DNA of 64,000 nucleotides, taken from the NCBI RefSeq assembly GCF_001647715.1, contig NZ_CP015600.1, forward strand, positions 4,836,001 to 4,900,000, read 5' to 3'. Made by a program: the position numbers and the translations under genes. Below are positions 50,589 through 59,544 of this stretch, piece after piece (positions within the stretch are counted from its first letter, which is position 1; every line of letters begins with the position of its first letter). This DNA is from Pseudomonas antarctica (GTDB taxonomy: Bacteria; Pseudomonadota; Gammaproteobacteria; Pseudomonadales; Pseudomonadaceae). Under the pieces are notes generated by a model. That model ran no database searches. It saw only the letters and a list, made by a program, of their open reading frames with translations, and was not told the origin of the DNA.

Positions 50589-52028
50589 TCAAAAACCGGC
50601 CGCAGTTTCCTGACACAACTGGTTGGCCAACATCCCCAGCGTCATCAGTGCCCGCTCTGCCTCGCGGTTCCACGGCGTGCCGCAGTTAAGACGAATACAG
50701 TGATTGAACTGTTCCGTATTACTGAAGATCACCCCCGGCGCGATGCTGATGCCCTGCTGCAGTGCACGCACATGCAGTTCCTGGGTATTGACCCGTCCCG
50801 GCAAACTGACCCACAAAATGAAGCCGCCCGTCGGGCGTGTCATCTGTGTGCCCTCCGGGAAATACTGCTGCACCGCCAGCTGGAAAGCACTCAGGTTCTT
50901 GCGGTATTCCTGGCGGATGTAGCGCAGATGCCGATCATAGCCACCGTTCTCCAGGTACGCCGCGACCCCCATCTGGGTGACGCTGCAGGCCGAGTGGGTA
51001 CTGAACATCTGCAACCGCTGGATTTCCTGTTGATACTTGCCGGCGATCATCCAGCCGATGCGCACACCCGGGGACAAGGTCTTGGAAAAGCTCGAGCAAT
51101 AGATCACCCGGTCCAGGCGGTCATAGGCTTTCAGCGCCTTGGTGCGGCCCAGTTCGAACATGAGCTCGCCGTAGATATCGTCCTCGACGATCTGAATATC
51201 GAAATCCGAGGCCAGGCGCAGCAACTGTTTCTGGCGCTCCTCGGGCATGGTCGCGCCCAGCGGATTACTCAGGCGCGTAGTCAGCACCAACGCCTTGATC
51301 GACCATTGGTTGGCTGCCAGTTGCAGGGCTTCAAGGCTCATGCCGGTGGACGGGTCGCTGGGGATCTCGATGACTTTGAGGCCCAGCAGATCCGCCAGTT
51401 GCAGCAAGCCGTAATACGTCGGGGACTCGGCGGCAATCAAGTCGCCGGGACGGGTCAGCACACGCAAGGACATCTGCAACGCATCGACACAACCGTGGGT
51501 AATCACCACTTCGGAGGGGTCCACAACCACGCCGGCATCGCGCATGCGAATTGCCACCTGGCGCCGCAGCGGTTCAAAGCCGGGGCTGAACATGTAGCTG
51601 AACGCCCGCGGGCTCTGAAAGCGCGTGACCTTGGCCAACTGTTGATGCAGCGCCCGTACCGGCAAGTAGTCAACACTCGGTACCGCCGCGCCGAGCGGGA
51701 ACACACCTTCACGGCGCGACTCGACCAATACCTGCTGGATAATGCTGCTGCGGGTGACCAACCCCGGGCGTTCAACCCGCGCGATGTCCGGCGTGGGCGC
51801 CGTGAGTGCGGGCGTCTGGTGCACGTAATAGCCCGACTGTGGCCGCGCCCGGATCAGCCCCTGGTCTTCCAGGTTGGCGTAGGCCTGCAACACCGTGGCG
51901 TGGCTGACGTTGAGCTGTGAACTCATCTTGCGCACCGAAGGCACGCGCTCACCGGGTTGATAGACACCGCGCCGGATGTCCTCAGCCAGTTGCTGGGCGA
52001 TACGTTGGTAAAGCAACAGATTGGTCAT
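50589..52028 (-). CDS. MocR-type GntR/aminotransferase regulator
   Basis: This 479-residue fusion has a GntR winged helix (about 1-70: LAEDIRRGVYQPGERVPSVR, SHATVLQAYANLEDQGLI) joined to a fold type I aminotransferase domain with the PLP lysine in SSFSKTLSPGVRIGWM at about residue 310. MocR proteins use PLP and an amino compound as an effector. Target genes are not evident nearby; autoregulation is usual. No partner gene is adjacent. Confidence 0.92.
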   Translation of the reverse strand: MTNLLLYQRIAQQLAEDIRRGVYQPGERVPSVRKMSSQLNVSHATVLQAYANLEDQGLIRARPQSGYYVHQTPALTAPTPDIARVERPGLVTRSSIIQQVLVESRREGVFPLGAAVPSVDYLPVRALHQQLAKVTRFQSPRAFSYMFSPGFEPLRRQVAIRMRDAGVVVDPSEVVITHGCVDALQMSLRVLTRPGDLIAAESPTYYGLLQLADLLGLKVIEIPSDPSTGMSLEALQLAANQWSIKALVLTTRLSNPLGATMPEERQKQLLRLASDFDIQIVEDDIYGELMFELGRTKALKAYDRLDRVIYCSSFSKTLSPGVRIGWMIAGKYQQEIQRLQMFSTHSACSVTQMGVAAYLENGGYDRHLRYIRQEYRKNLSAFQLAVQQYFPEGTQMTRPTGGFILWVSLPGRVNTQELHVRALQQGISIAPGVIFSNTEQFNHCIRLNCGTPWNREAERALMTLGMLANQLCQETAAGF

Positions 52029-52171
52029 GACGCAGCACTCGATTTCACGGGTATTTTATTTTTGTGTGAAACATACCGGCACAGTTTAGAAGTGTACGGG
52101 GACAGTTGCGAGAATAGTCGAGCGCGAGCGGCAGTGATAGAAAAAACTGTAAGGTGCATACAGAACAAAAA

Positions 52172-52260
52172 TGTGGGAGCGGGCTTGCTCGCGAATGCGG
52201 TGTGTCAGCCAATGAAATGTTGACTGATACTCCGCATTCGCGAGCAGGTCCGCTCCCACA
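52172..52260. repeat. REP doublet (TGTGGGAGCGGGCTTGCTCGC type)
   Basis: TGTGGGAGCGGGCTTGCTCG at 52172 is mirrored by CGAGCAGGTCCGCTCCCACA ending 52260. It lies between the MocR gene and the OmpA-family gene, whose stop is about 20 bases away. Confidence 0.9.
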
Positions 52261-52279
52261 TTTTATTCGGCGACAGGCT

Positions 52280-53095
52280 TCAGCGCGCAGCGCCTAACTG
52301 GCCTTTCTCATCGGAGAACACAATTTCCACACGACGATTCTGTGCGCGGCCCCGCTCGGAGGCGTTGACCTCCACCGGGTACTGGTCGCCGTAGCCTTCA
52401 ACCTGGATGCGTTTTTCGTCGATCCCCAGGTCCATCAGCACGTCGGCCACGGCCTGCGCACGGTCGCGGGACAGCTTGAGGTTTTCCTGCTCGCCGCCGG
52501 TGTTGTCGGTGTAGCCCTCGATGCGCACCACGCGCTTGGGGTTCAGTTGCAGGAACTGCACGATCTTGAGCACGGTGCGGTTGGCCGAGTTTTGCAGCTG
52601 CGCGTCACCGGTGTCGAACAGCACATCGCCGAGGGTCATGACCAGGCCGCGATCGGTCTGGGTGGTGGTCAGGCTGGCGATTTGCTCTTCAAGCCACTTG
52701 CCTTGCTGCTGCACACTGGCCAGCTTGTTTTCACGCAGGGCCAGTTGCAGGCGTTGGCGCTCGAGTTCGAGCTTGGTACCGCGCTCTGCGTTAAGGCCTT
52801 GCTCGGTGTGTTCGCGGGCGATGGCACTGTAGCGCTGGCTCAGGTAGGCGTAATGCACCACGTCGGCACCGCTGCCCCAGTAGCTGGACAAGCGATCGGC
52901 GCGGGCCAGGGACTCACCGGCGCGAATCACATCCTTGGGCGCGAAGCGCAACACGTTGGAGTCTTCCTTGACCTTCTGGAAGTCACTGCCGGCCTGCTGC
53001 AACGCCTGCTCGCTATTGGGTTGGCTGGCGCAACCGCCCAGGGCGGCGCTGCTCAACAGCAGCACACAGCTCAGACCACGGATCATCGGGCTCAT
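52280..53095 (-). CDS. OmpA-family lipoprotein with N-terminal DUF4398
   Basis: 271 residues: a lipobox LGGCAS at about residue 22, a DUF4398-like helical region (about 30-135), and an OmpA C-terminal domain (about 160-260; RIEGYTDNTGGEQ, LSRDRAQAVADVLMDLG, GYGDQYPV), which binds peptidoglycan. It probably tethers the outer membrane to the wall. It overlaps the DUF4398 gene start by four bases. Confidence 0.92.
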   Translation of the reverse strand: MSPMIRGLSCVLLLSSAALGGCASQPNSEQALQQAGSDFQKVKEDSNVLRFAPKDVIRAGESLARADRLSSYWGSGADVVHYAYLSQRYSAIAREHTEQGLNAERGTKLELERQRLQLALRENKLASVQQQGKWLEEQIASLTTTQTDRGLVMTLGDVLFDTGDAQLQNSANRTVLKIVQFLQLNPKRVVRIEGYTDNTGGEQENLKLSRDRAQAVADVLMDLGIDEKRIQVEGYGDQYPVEVNASERGRAQNRRVEIVFSDEKGQLGAAR

Positions 53096-53454
53096 TGGGC
53101 TTCTCCCAACTGCAATTGCTTGCGCAGGCGAGTGATGCGGGTATTGAGCACGTTCAGTTGCTCCTGGCTCTTGCGGGTCAGAATTTTCGCTTCGGCGAGG
53201 CGCGCGTCCAACTCGGCCTGTTCGGCCCGCATACGCGCATGCTTGTAGGATTGGTCAGCCATATCGGCCTGGGCCCTGGCGAACTTGTCTTCGGCCAGTT
53301 TCAGTTCCGGCGACTCATCGGTGCTGGCACCCACGGCGCCGGCTTGTTCCAAGGCTTGCTGGGTGAGGCGTATTTGTTCATTCGGCGCAGGATCGGCTGC
53401 ACATCCCGCCAGAGCGACAACGGCGAGGGCCGCGAAAAGAGGTCGAAGAGTCAC
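53092..53454 (-). CDS. DUF4398-type lipoprotein
   Basis: 120 residues: a lipobox LAGCAADP at about residue 18, then a long helix (QALEQAGAVGASTDESPELK, RMRAEQAELDARLAEAKIL). It is the first gene of a pair with the OmpA-type protein, which shares the same domain. GTG 53454 is the start. Role unknown; co-function at the envelope is inferred. Confidence 0.87.
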   Translation of the reverse strand: MTLRPLFAALAVVALAGCAADPAPNEQIRLTQQALEQAGAVGASTDESPELKLAEDKFARAQADMADQSYKHARMRAEQAELDARLAEAKILTRKSQEQLNVLNTRITRLRKQLQLGEAQ

Positions 53455-53463
53455 TGTAAATCC

Positions 53464-54273
53464 TTACTTTGCTGGGGTGCCGACGGGTTGCTGCAATTGC
53501 GCTTTCCAGCGTTCGAGGTTGCGCTGCAATGCGGCTTGCGCGGCACCGGACGCGGGCAATTCTGTCATCTTTTTGGCCAGCTGTCCGCGCAGCCACGGAT
53601 CATTGCAGGCGGAGTTGTGGGAAATCGCCAGGTACAGGCCAGGTTGATCGACGGGCACTTCGCGCGCGATCAGGTCGTTGCTCATGCCCAAGGTCTGGGC
53701 CATGGCCATCCCGGAATAACGTCCGGCAAGCACATAGTCGACCTCCCCCAGCAGCAGTTTCTGAAAGGCCGGCGTCAAGCTGGGCAGGCGTTGCAGGCTG
53801 AGTTCCTGGGCGGCGAAGGTCTCGAAGCCGGCACTCAAGCGCGCGCGTTCGGATACCGCGCCCTTATGGCCGTGAAGGTCGGCGGCCGTGGTGTAGGGCA
53901 ACGGCGAATCCTTGCGGGTCCAGACCAGGTAATCGATCTGTACCAGCGCCGGGTGGATGTAGTCGAGGGTTTCCAGTTCGCCGAGGTTCAGCGGTGCATC
54001 CGCGAGGATGTCCATGCGCCCGCTGCGCACTTCATCCAACGCCAGGGAGCGTTTACCACCGTAGAGCAGGTCGATTTTAAGCCCCAGATCCTTGCCCACT
54101 TGTTGCAGCACGTCGGCGGTGGCGCCGATCAGGTGCGTCGGGTCTTGGGGGTCGCGCCACAGCAGCGGCGGTGCATCCGGGCTTCCGGTAATCACCAGGC
54201 GATCACATTTGCCGGCGGCCAGCGCCAGGCTTGGCAGCAGCAACAGAGCCAGCAATACGGGACGCAAATCCAT
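53464..54273 (-). CDS. periplasmic amino-acid-type solute-binding protein
   Basis: 269 residues: a signal peptide (DLRPVLLALLLLPSLALA), then an SBP_bac_3-like fold (VITGSPDAPPLLWRDPQDPT, GRMDILADAPLNLGELE, LLLGEVDYVLAGRYSG). No transporter genes adjoin it, so it may be a sensor or scavenger of unknown ligand. It lies nine bases upstream of the DUF4398/OmpA pair, perhaps in one operon. Confidence 0.85.
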   Translation of the reverse strand: MDLRPVLLALLLLPSLALAAGKCDRLVITGSPDAPPLLWRDPQDPTHLIGATADVLQQVGKDLGLKIDLLYGGKRSLALDEVRSGRMDILADAPLNLGELETLDYIHPALVQIDYLVWTRKDSPLPYTTAADLHGHKGAVSERARLSAGFETFAAQELSLQRLPSLTPAFQKLLLGEVDYVLAGRYSGMAMAQTLGMSNDLIAREVPVDQPGLYLAISHNSACNDPWLRGQLAKKMTELPASGAAQAALQRNLERWKAQLQQPVGTPAK

Positions 54274-54304
54274 GGCAATTTCTCCAGGTTGAAAAAGGGC
54301 GCGC

Positions 54305-54333
54305 AAAAAAAAGCCCGGTCACTCGACCGGGCT
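54305..54333 (-). terminator. intrinsic terminator after etfA
   Basis: On the minus strand AGCCCGGTC-GAGT-GACCGGGCT is followed by a T-run. It sits 23 bases past the etfA stop and ends the etfBA transcript. Confidence 0.93.
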
Positions 54334-54355
54334 CTTTATAAGTGAAGCGGCTGGA

Positions 54356-55285
54356 TTAGACCAGCTTCTCCAACTCAGGTACGGCTTCGAACAAGTCCGC
54401 AACCAGGCCGTAATCAGCCACCTGGAAGATCGGTGCTTCTTCGTCCTTGTTGATCGCAACGATCACTTTGGAGTCTTTCATACCGGCCAAGTGCTGGATC
54501 GCGCCGGAGATACCGACCGCGATGTACAGCTGTGGCGCAACGATTTTGCCGGTCTGGCCGACCTGCATGTCGTTGGGTACGAAACCTGCGTCGACGGCCG
54601 CGCGGGAAGCGCCGACCGCAGCGCCCAGCTTGTCGGCCAGGGCGTACAGGTGCTTGAAGTTGTCACCGTTCTGCATGCCGCGACCGCCGGAAACGACGAT
54701 TTTGGCAGCGGTCAGCTCAGGACGATCCGACTTGGCCAGCTCTTCGCCGACAAAGCTGGAAGTGCCAGCGTCGTGAGCAGCGGAGACGGCTTCAACGGCA
54801 GCCGAACCACCTTCAGCGGCAACCGGGTCGAAGCCGGTGGCGCGCACGGTGATCACTTTGATGGCCGCGGTCGATTGCACGGTGGCGATGGCGTTACCAG
54901 CGTAGATCGGGCGCTTGAAGGTGTCGGCGCTTTCTACCGAGATGATCTCGGAGATCTGGTCAACGTCCAGCTGCGCAGCAACGCGTGGCAGGATGTTTTT
55001 GCCGTTGGAGGTGGCAGCAGCCAGGATGTGGCTGTAACCAGCGCCCAGCTCTGCTACCAGCGGAGCCACGTTTTCCGGCAGTTGGTGAGCGTAGGCGGCG
55101 TTGTCGGCCGACAGTACTTTGCTCACACCAGCGATTTTCGCCGCGGCTTCAGCCACGGCGCCAGCGCCTTGGCCTGCTACCAGCACGTGAATGTCGCCAC
55201 CGATTTTCGCAGCAGCAGCCACTGTGTTCAGGGTGGCCGGGGCCAGCACCTTGTTGTCGTGTTCTGCGATTACCAAGATAGTCAT
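54356..55285 (-). CDS. etfA: electron transfer flavoprotein subunit alpha
   Basis: 309 residues, FAD-binding subunit of ETF, which takes electrons from acyl-CoA dehydrogenases. The C-terminal family signature [18 protein letters not shown] and [17 protein letters not shown] are present, with [18 protein letters not shown] at the end. It follows etfB by two bases. Confidence 0.97.
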   Translation of the reverse strand: MTILVIAEHDNKVLAPATLNTVAAAAKIGGDIHVLVAGQGAGAVAEAAAKIAGVSKVLSADNAAYAHQLPENVAPLVAELGAGYSHILAAATSNGKNILPRVAAQLDVDQISEIISVESADTFKRPIYAGNAIATVQSTAAIKVITVRATGFDPVAAEGGSAAVEAVSAAHDAGTSSFVGEELAKSDRPELTAAKIVVSGGRGMQNGDNFKHLYALADKLGAAVGASRAAVDAGFVPNDMQVGQTGKIVAPQLYIAVGISGAIQHLAGMKDSKVIVAINKDEEAPIFQVADYGLVADLFEAVPELEKLV

Positions 55286-55287
55286 TT

Positions 55288-56037
55288 TTAGATTACCTTC
55301 GCTTCGTTTTTCAGTTTCTCGACCAGTTCAGCCACCGACTTGACCTTGATGCCTGCGCTGCGTGCAGCCGGCGCTTCGACTTTAACGGTCTTGTTGGTGG
55401 AGGCGGTGGAAACGCCCAAAGCTTCTGGAGTTACCGACTCAAGCGGCTTCTTCTTGGCTTTCATGATGTTTGGCAGGGACGCGTAGCGCGGCTCGTTCAA
55501 ACGCAGGTCGGTAGTGACGATAGCCGGCAGTTTCAACGAAACGGTCTGTGCGCCGCCGTCGATTTCACGGGTAACAGCAACGCTGTCGCCGCTCACTTCG
55601 ACTTTGGAGGCGAAGGTGCCCTGGCCGTAACCGGTCAGCGCAGCCAACATCTGGCCAGTCTGGTTGTTGTCGCTGTCGATGGCCTGCTTGCCGAGGATCA
55701 CCAGCTGAGGCTGTTCCTTGTCGACAACGGCTTTGAGCAACTTGGCAACGGCCAGGGAGGTCAGGTCTTCAGCGGACTCAACCAGGATGGCGCGGTCGGC
55801 GCCCAGTGCCAGGGCAGTACGCAACTGCTCTTGAGCAGTGGTCGGGCCGATGGAAACCACGACGATTTCAGTCGCCACGCCTTTCTCTTTCAGGCGTACG
55901 GCTTCTTCCACAGCGATTTCGCAGAAAGGGTTCATCGACATTTTGACGTTAGCGAGGTCGACGCCGGAATTGTCCGCCTTGACGCGAACTTTCACGTTGT
56001 AATCGACAACGCGTTTGACAGCTACAAGAACCTTCAT
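55288..56037 (-). CDS. etfB: electron transfer flavoprotein subunit beta
   Basis: 249 residues, AMP-binding subunit. [20 protein letters not shown] opens the protein; the signature [16 protein letters not shown] [21 protein letters not shown] and [20 protein letters not shown] confirm it. It forms the ETF heterodimer with EtfA. It is divergent from etf-QO, a 532-base gap containing a PsrA-like operator and a large dyad. Confidence 0.97.
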   Translation of the reverse strand: MKVLVAVKRVVDYNVKVRVKADNSGVDLANVKMSMNPFCEIAVEEAVRLKEKGVATEIVVVSIGPTTAQEQLRTALALGADRAILVESAEDLTSLAVAKLLKAVVDKEQPQLVILGKQAIDSDNNQTGQMLAALTGYGQGTFASKVEVSGDSVAVTREIDGGAQTVSLKLPAIVTTDLRLNEPRYASLPNIMKAKKKPLESVTPEALGVSTASTNKTVKVEAPAARSAGIKVKSVAELVEKLKNEAKVI

Positions 56038-56318
56038 GGATTCCTCGTTACTCTCCGGTGAAAAGAAAGTCGCCTAGGCGAACCTGGCGGTTGATGCTCA
56101 TCGGCACACAAGGGCACCTCCAAAAACCTCGGCGTGTGACACAGCGATGGGGGGTTTGATGACCGTTCGTCAGTGGTGACTGAGAGGTCATTCCTTATCG
56201 CGGCGTGTAAACTGCGCGCCATCAATTAAACGCGCGTCACCTGTTTTGCCGTTGCCCTGCTTTTGGACGTGCTCTTGAAACCTGCGGTGTGCCTACGGTT
56301 AGCGCAAAACCGACCGTA

Positions 56319-56348
56319 TATTGACCGGAACGCCTATTCTGGTCAATA
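56319..56348. repeat. 30-bp inverted repeat in the etfB/etf-QO gap
   Basis: TATTGACCGGAA-CGCCTA-TTCTGGTCAATA: 12-base arms with one wobble and a 6-base centre. No T-run follows. It may be an operator for a dimeric regulator or an RNA hairpin. It is about 60 bases before the PsrA-like site. Confidence 0.75.
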
Positions 56349-56406
56349 CGCCAAAATAGCCAGTCATAAGCCGCGTTGCTTTGATTTACCTAGCTTCCAA
56401 GCAATT

Positions 56407-56451
56407 CAAACAAACGTTTGTATTGGACGCTGCCAGTGGTGTAGATATAAT
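56407..56451 (+). promoter_or_regulatory. PsrA-like operator and promoter for etf-QO
   Basis: CAAACAAACGTTTG (56407-56420) fits the published PsrA motif (G/C)AAAC-N2-4-GTTT(G/C), with palindrome ACAAACGTTTGT. It abuts a -35 TTGGAC (56423-56428), 17 bases, then a -10 TATAAT (56446-56451). PsrA is a TetR-type regulator of fatty acid genes in Pseudomonas, so repression relieved by long-chain fatty acids is expected. Confidence 0.72.
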
Positions 56452-56569
56452 GCGCCACCTAGAGAGAAAGGTGGGTCATCCCCTGCCCTTTTGCAGCGAT
56501 GACGGACACGACACCGAACCTCCACCCATTAGAAAAAAAGCCTGTTGAGCCTTGAGTAGGAGATAGCCT

Positions 56570-58234
56570 GTGGAACGCGAATACATGGAATTCGACGTGG
56601 TCATCGTCGGCGCTGGCCCGGCAGGCCTGTCTGCCGCCTGCCGACTGAAGCAGAAGGCCGCCGAAGCCGGTAAAGAAATCAGCGTCTGCGTGGTCGAGAA
56701 AGGCTCCGAAGTCGGCGCACATATCCTCTCCGGTGCCGTGTTCGAACCGCGCGCCCTGAACGAACTGTTCCCGGACTGGAAGGAACTCGGCGCCCCGCTC
56801 AACACTCCCGTGGTGCGCGATGACATCTATGTACTGCGCAGCGCCGACACCTCCACCAAGGTTCCCGACTTCTTTGTGCCCAAGACCATGCACAACGAGG
56901 GCAACTACATCATCTCCCTCGGCAACCTGTGCCGCTGGCTGGCCCAACAGGCCGAGAACCTGGGTGTGGAAGTCTACCCAGGCTTCGCCGCCCAGGAAGC
57001 ACTGTTCGACGAAAACGGCGTGGTCCGCGGGATCATCACCGGTGACCTCGGCGTCGACCGCGAAGGCAATCCAAAAGAAGGTGTCTACACCCCTGGCATG
57101 GAACTGCGCGGCAAGTACACGCTGTTCGCCGAAGGCTGCCGTGGCCACATCGGCAAGCAACTGATCCAACGCTTCAACCTGGACAGCGACGCCGACGCCC
57201 AGCACTACGGCATCGGCCTCAAGGAAATCTGGGAAATCGACCCGGCTAAACATCAGCCAGGCCTGGTGGTGCACACCGCCGGCTGGCCGCTGGACATCAT
57301 GAGCAACGAGAACACCGGTGGCTCGTTCCTCTATCACCTGGAAAACAACCAGGTGGTGGTCGGCCTGATCGTCGACCTGTCCTACAGCAACACCTTCCTG
57401 TCGCCGTTCGATGAGTTCCAGCGCCTCAAGCATCACCCGGTTCTGGCTCAATACCTGGAAGGCGGCAAGCGCATCAGCTACGGCGCCCGTGCCCTGGCCA
57501 AAGGCGGCATCAACTCGTTGCCGAAGATGGTATTCAAGGGCGGCGCATTGATTGGCTGTGACCTGGGCACCATGAACGTGGCCAAGATCAAAGGCAGCCA
57601 CACGGCCATGAAGTCCGGCATGCTCGCGGCTGACGCGGTGGCCGAACGTCTGTTTGCCGAATCCGAAGGCGGCGACGAGTTGACCAACTACGTCGACAGC
57701 TTCAAAGCCAGCTGGCTCTACGAAGAACTGTTCGCCAGCCGCAACTTCGGCCCGGCGATGCACAAGTTCGGCCCGATCATCGGCGCCGGCTTCAACTGGT
57801 TCGACCAGAACATCCTCGGCGGCAAAATGCCGTTCACCCTGCACGACACCAAGCCGGACTACGCCTGCCTGAAGCTGGCCAAAGACAGCAAGCAGATCAC
57901 CTACCCAAAACCCGACGGCAAGTTGAGCTTCGACAAGCTGAGCTCGGTGTTCATCTCCGGTACCAACCATGAAGAAGAACAGCCGTGCCACCTGAAGCTC
58001 AAAGACCCGAGTATCCCGATCAGCACCAACCTGCCGCTCTACGATGAACCGGCGCAGCGCTACTGCCCGGCCGGCGTGTATGAAGTGATCACCAAGGAAG
58101 ACGGCGAAAAGCGCTTCCAGATCAACGCCCAGAACTGCGTGCACTGCAAGACCTGTGACATCAAGGACCCTTCGCAGAACATTACCTGGGTAACACCGGA
58201 AGGCGCGGGTGGGCCGACTTATCCGAATATGTAA
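56570..58234 (+). CDS. electron transfer flavoprotein-ubiquinone oxidoreductase
   Basis: 554 residues. The FAD Rossmann motif VVIVGAGPAGLSAACRL is at about 10-26, and the C-terminal 4Fe-4S cluster in CPAGVYEV and CVHCKTCDIKDPSQNITW (last Cys residues at about 500-540). It oxidises ETF and passes electrons to ubiquinone at the inner membrane. GTG 56570 is chosen since AGGAG lies eight bases upstream; an in-frame ATG follows 15 bases later. Divergent from etfBA. Confidence 0.95.
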   Translation: MEREYMEFDVVIVGAGPAGLSAACRLKQKAAEAGKEISVCVVEKGSEVGAHILSGAVFEPRALNELFPDWKELGAPLNTPVVRDDIYVLRSADTSTKVPDFFVPKTMHNEGNYIISLGNLCRWLAQQAENLGVEVYPGFAAQEALFDENGVVRGIITGDLGVDREGNPKEGVYTPGMELRGKYTLFAEGCRGHIGKQLIQRFNLDSDADAQHYGIGLKEIWEIDPAKHQPGLVVHTAGWPLDIMSNENTGGSFLYHLENNQVVVGLIVDLSYSNTFLSPFDEFQRLKHHPVLAQYLEGGKRISYGARALAKGGINSLPKMVFKGGALIGCDLGTMNVAKIKGSHTAMKSGMLAADAVAERLFAESEGGDELTNYVDSFKASWLYEELFASRNFGPAMHKFGPIIGAGFNWFDQNILGGKMPFTLHDTKPDYACLKLAKDSKQITYPKPDGKLSFDKLSSVFISGTNHEEEQPCHLKLKDPSIPISTNLPLYDEPAQRYCPAGVYEVITKEDGEKRFQINAQNCVHCKTCDIKDPSQNITWVTPEGAGGPTYPNM

Positions 58235-58254
58235 GTCGATTGCTTGACCTGAAA

Positions 58255-58278
58255 GGCTCCCAGACGGGGGCCTTTTTT
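58255..58278 (+). terminator. intrinsic terminator after etf-QO
   Basis: GGCTCCC-AGAC-GGGGGCC stem (one wobble) followed by TTTTTT, 20 bases past the stop codon. Confidence 0.93.
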
Positions 58279-58313
58279 GTGGCCGGCATAAATCGAATGT
58301 GGAACCCGCTTTC

Positions 58314-58401
58314 TGTGGGAGCCGGGCTTGCCCGCGATGCAGGCGACTCGGTCTGTCAGTAAAACTCAGCGGATGCCATCGCAGGCAAGCCAGCTCCCAC
58401 A
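58314..58401. repeat. REP doublet between etf-QO and the AraC gene
   Basis: TGTGGGAGCCGGGCTTGCCC at 58314 is mirrored by GCAAGCCAGCTCCCACA ending 58401. The two flanking genes are convergent. Confidence 0.9.
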
Positions 58402-58425
58402 TTGACCGAGTTGTATCAACAGAAC

Positions 58426-59316
58426 CTAGGCCGCGCGCTCTTCACCCGGATTACGCAGGAAGTAGCGCTTATATTCGCGACTGAACTGCGACGTACTCTG
58501 ATACCCCACGCTGTGCGCCGCCTGCGCCACGCCCATGCCTTCTACCAATAACAATTGCTGAGCCTTGAGCAAGCGCAAACGCTTCAGGTACTGCACCGGC
58601 GACAACAGCGTGCAGCGTTTGAAATGCTCATGAAACGTCGACGCACTCATGTGCGCATAACCTGCCAGGGTCTCGATATTCAACGGCTCGGCGTAATGGG
58701 CATGCAGGTGATTCAACGACGTGGCGATTCGCGAAAACTGCCCCTGCTGCTCCACCAAGGCGCGCAACACATCCGCCTGCGGCCCGCGCAGCGCCGTGAA
58801 CAACAACTCACGCACCCGTGCCGGGCCCATGATCCGGCTCTCCAGCGGATCGTGCAGGCAGTGCAACAGCCGCTCGACGCACCCGCGCATCGCATCATCG
58901 AGCACCACCGAGCTCATCGACTCCAGGGTCTGCGCCGTCGGCGGCGGCCCCGCCTGAATGCCCATGGCCATGACCAACTCGCCCAGCACCACGCGGTCAA
59001 TGCCAACCGTGACGCCATACAGCGGCGCATTCGGCAGGGCAAAGGTCTCGCATTCGAAGGGCACCGGCATCGCCTGGATAAGGTAGTGTCCCGCGCCATA
59101 CTCCAGCGTACGCGGGCCCAGATAGGCGACTTTGCTGCCCTGGGCGACGATCATCAGGCTCGGCTCATAAATCTGTGGCCCGCGCGCCACGTCGCAACTG
59201 GCGCGCAATACCTGCACGCCCGGCAGGTTCGTCGGGGAAAAACCGTCGCGGGGCGTAAGCCCTTTTATCAAGGCCACCAGCGTGGCGTTGGCGTCGAGAT
59301 GGCGGGTCAATAACAT
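58426..59316 (-). CDS. AraC-family transcriptional regulator
   Basis: 296 residues: an AraC_N-type (PF06719) sensor domain (about 20-170: PLMIVAQGSKVAYLG-like ending AGHYLIQAMPVPFE) and two C-terminal HTH motifs (LNIETLAGYAHMSASTFHEH, GVAQAAHSVGYQSTSQFSRE). It is divergent from the alcohol dehydrogenase, its likely target; such pairs are common in Pseudomonas. Confidence 0.92.
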   Translation of the reverse strand: MLLTRHLDANATLVALIKGLTPRDGFSPTNLPGVQVLRASCDVARGPQIYEPSLMIVAQGSKVAYLGPRTLEYGAGHYLIQAMPVPFECETFALPNAPLYGVTVGIDRVVLGELVMAMGIQAGPPPTAQTLESMSSVVLDDAMRGCVERLLHCLHDPLESRIMGPARVRELLFTALRGPQADVLRALVEQQGQFSRIATSLNHLHAHYAEPLNIETLAGYAHMSASTFHEHFKRCTLLSPVQYLKRLRLLKAQQLLLVEGMGVAQAAHSVGYQSTSQFSREYKRYFLRNPGEERAA

Positions 59317-59352
59317 AAAAGCAGTTCTCGGGAGTTTTCAGATCTGAGCGTC

Positions 59353-59440
59353 TGCAAGCTTCAAGCCTCAAGCCTCAAGCAGCAAGAGAGCGTGCAGTTT
59401 ATAGCGTGCGGCTTAAGGCTTGACGCTTTTAGCTGCTCCT
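59353..59440. repeat. short direct/inverted repeat cluster (CAAGCCT family)
   Basis: Several copies of CAAGC(T/C)T, two of them in tandem (CAAGCCTCAAGCCTCAAGC), with an inverted counterpart GGCTTAAGGCTTGACGC. It resembles small dispersed repeats of Pseudomonas. It lies in the AraC/adh divergent gap, so may overlap operators. Confidence 0.5.
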
Positions 59441-59544
59441 CCGGAGCTTTAGGCATGAGGTTCGGAGCAATCGCCATGGCCGCAGCCAGGCCGGGCGCGG
59501 AGAATGCGCCGCCTCCTTAGTCATTCCTTTTGCGAGGTTTCTTC

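Noticed and set aside
53095..54345. 416-codon frame antisense to the DUF4398 and binding-protein genes
   Set aside because: Covers two well-supported lipoprotein/secreted genes; composition is that of a shadow frame.
56459..58402. 647-codon open frame antisense to etf-QO
   Set aside because: Shadow frame produced by GC-rich third positions; the sense gene has full family motifs.
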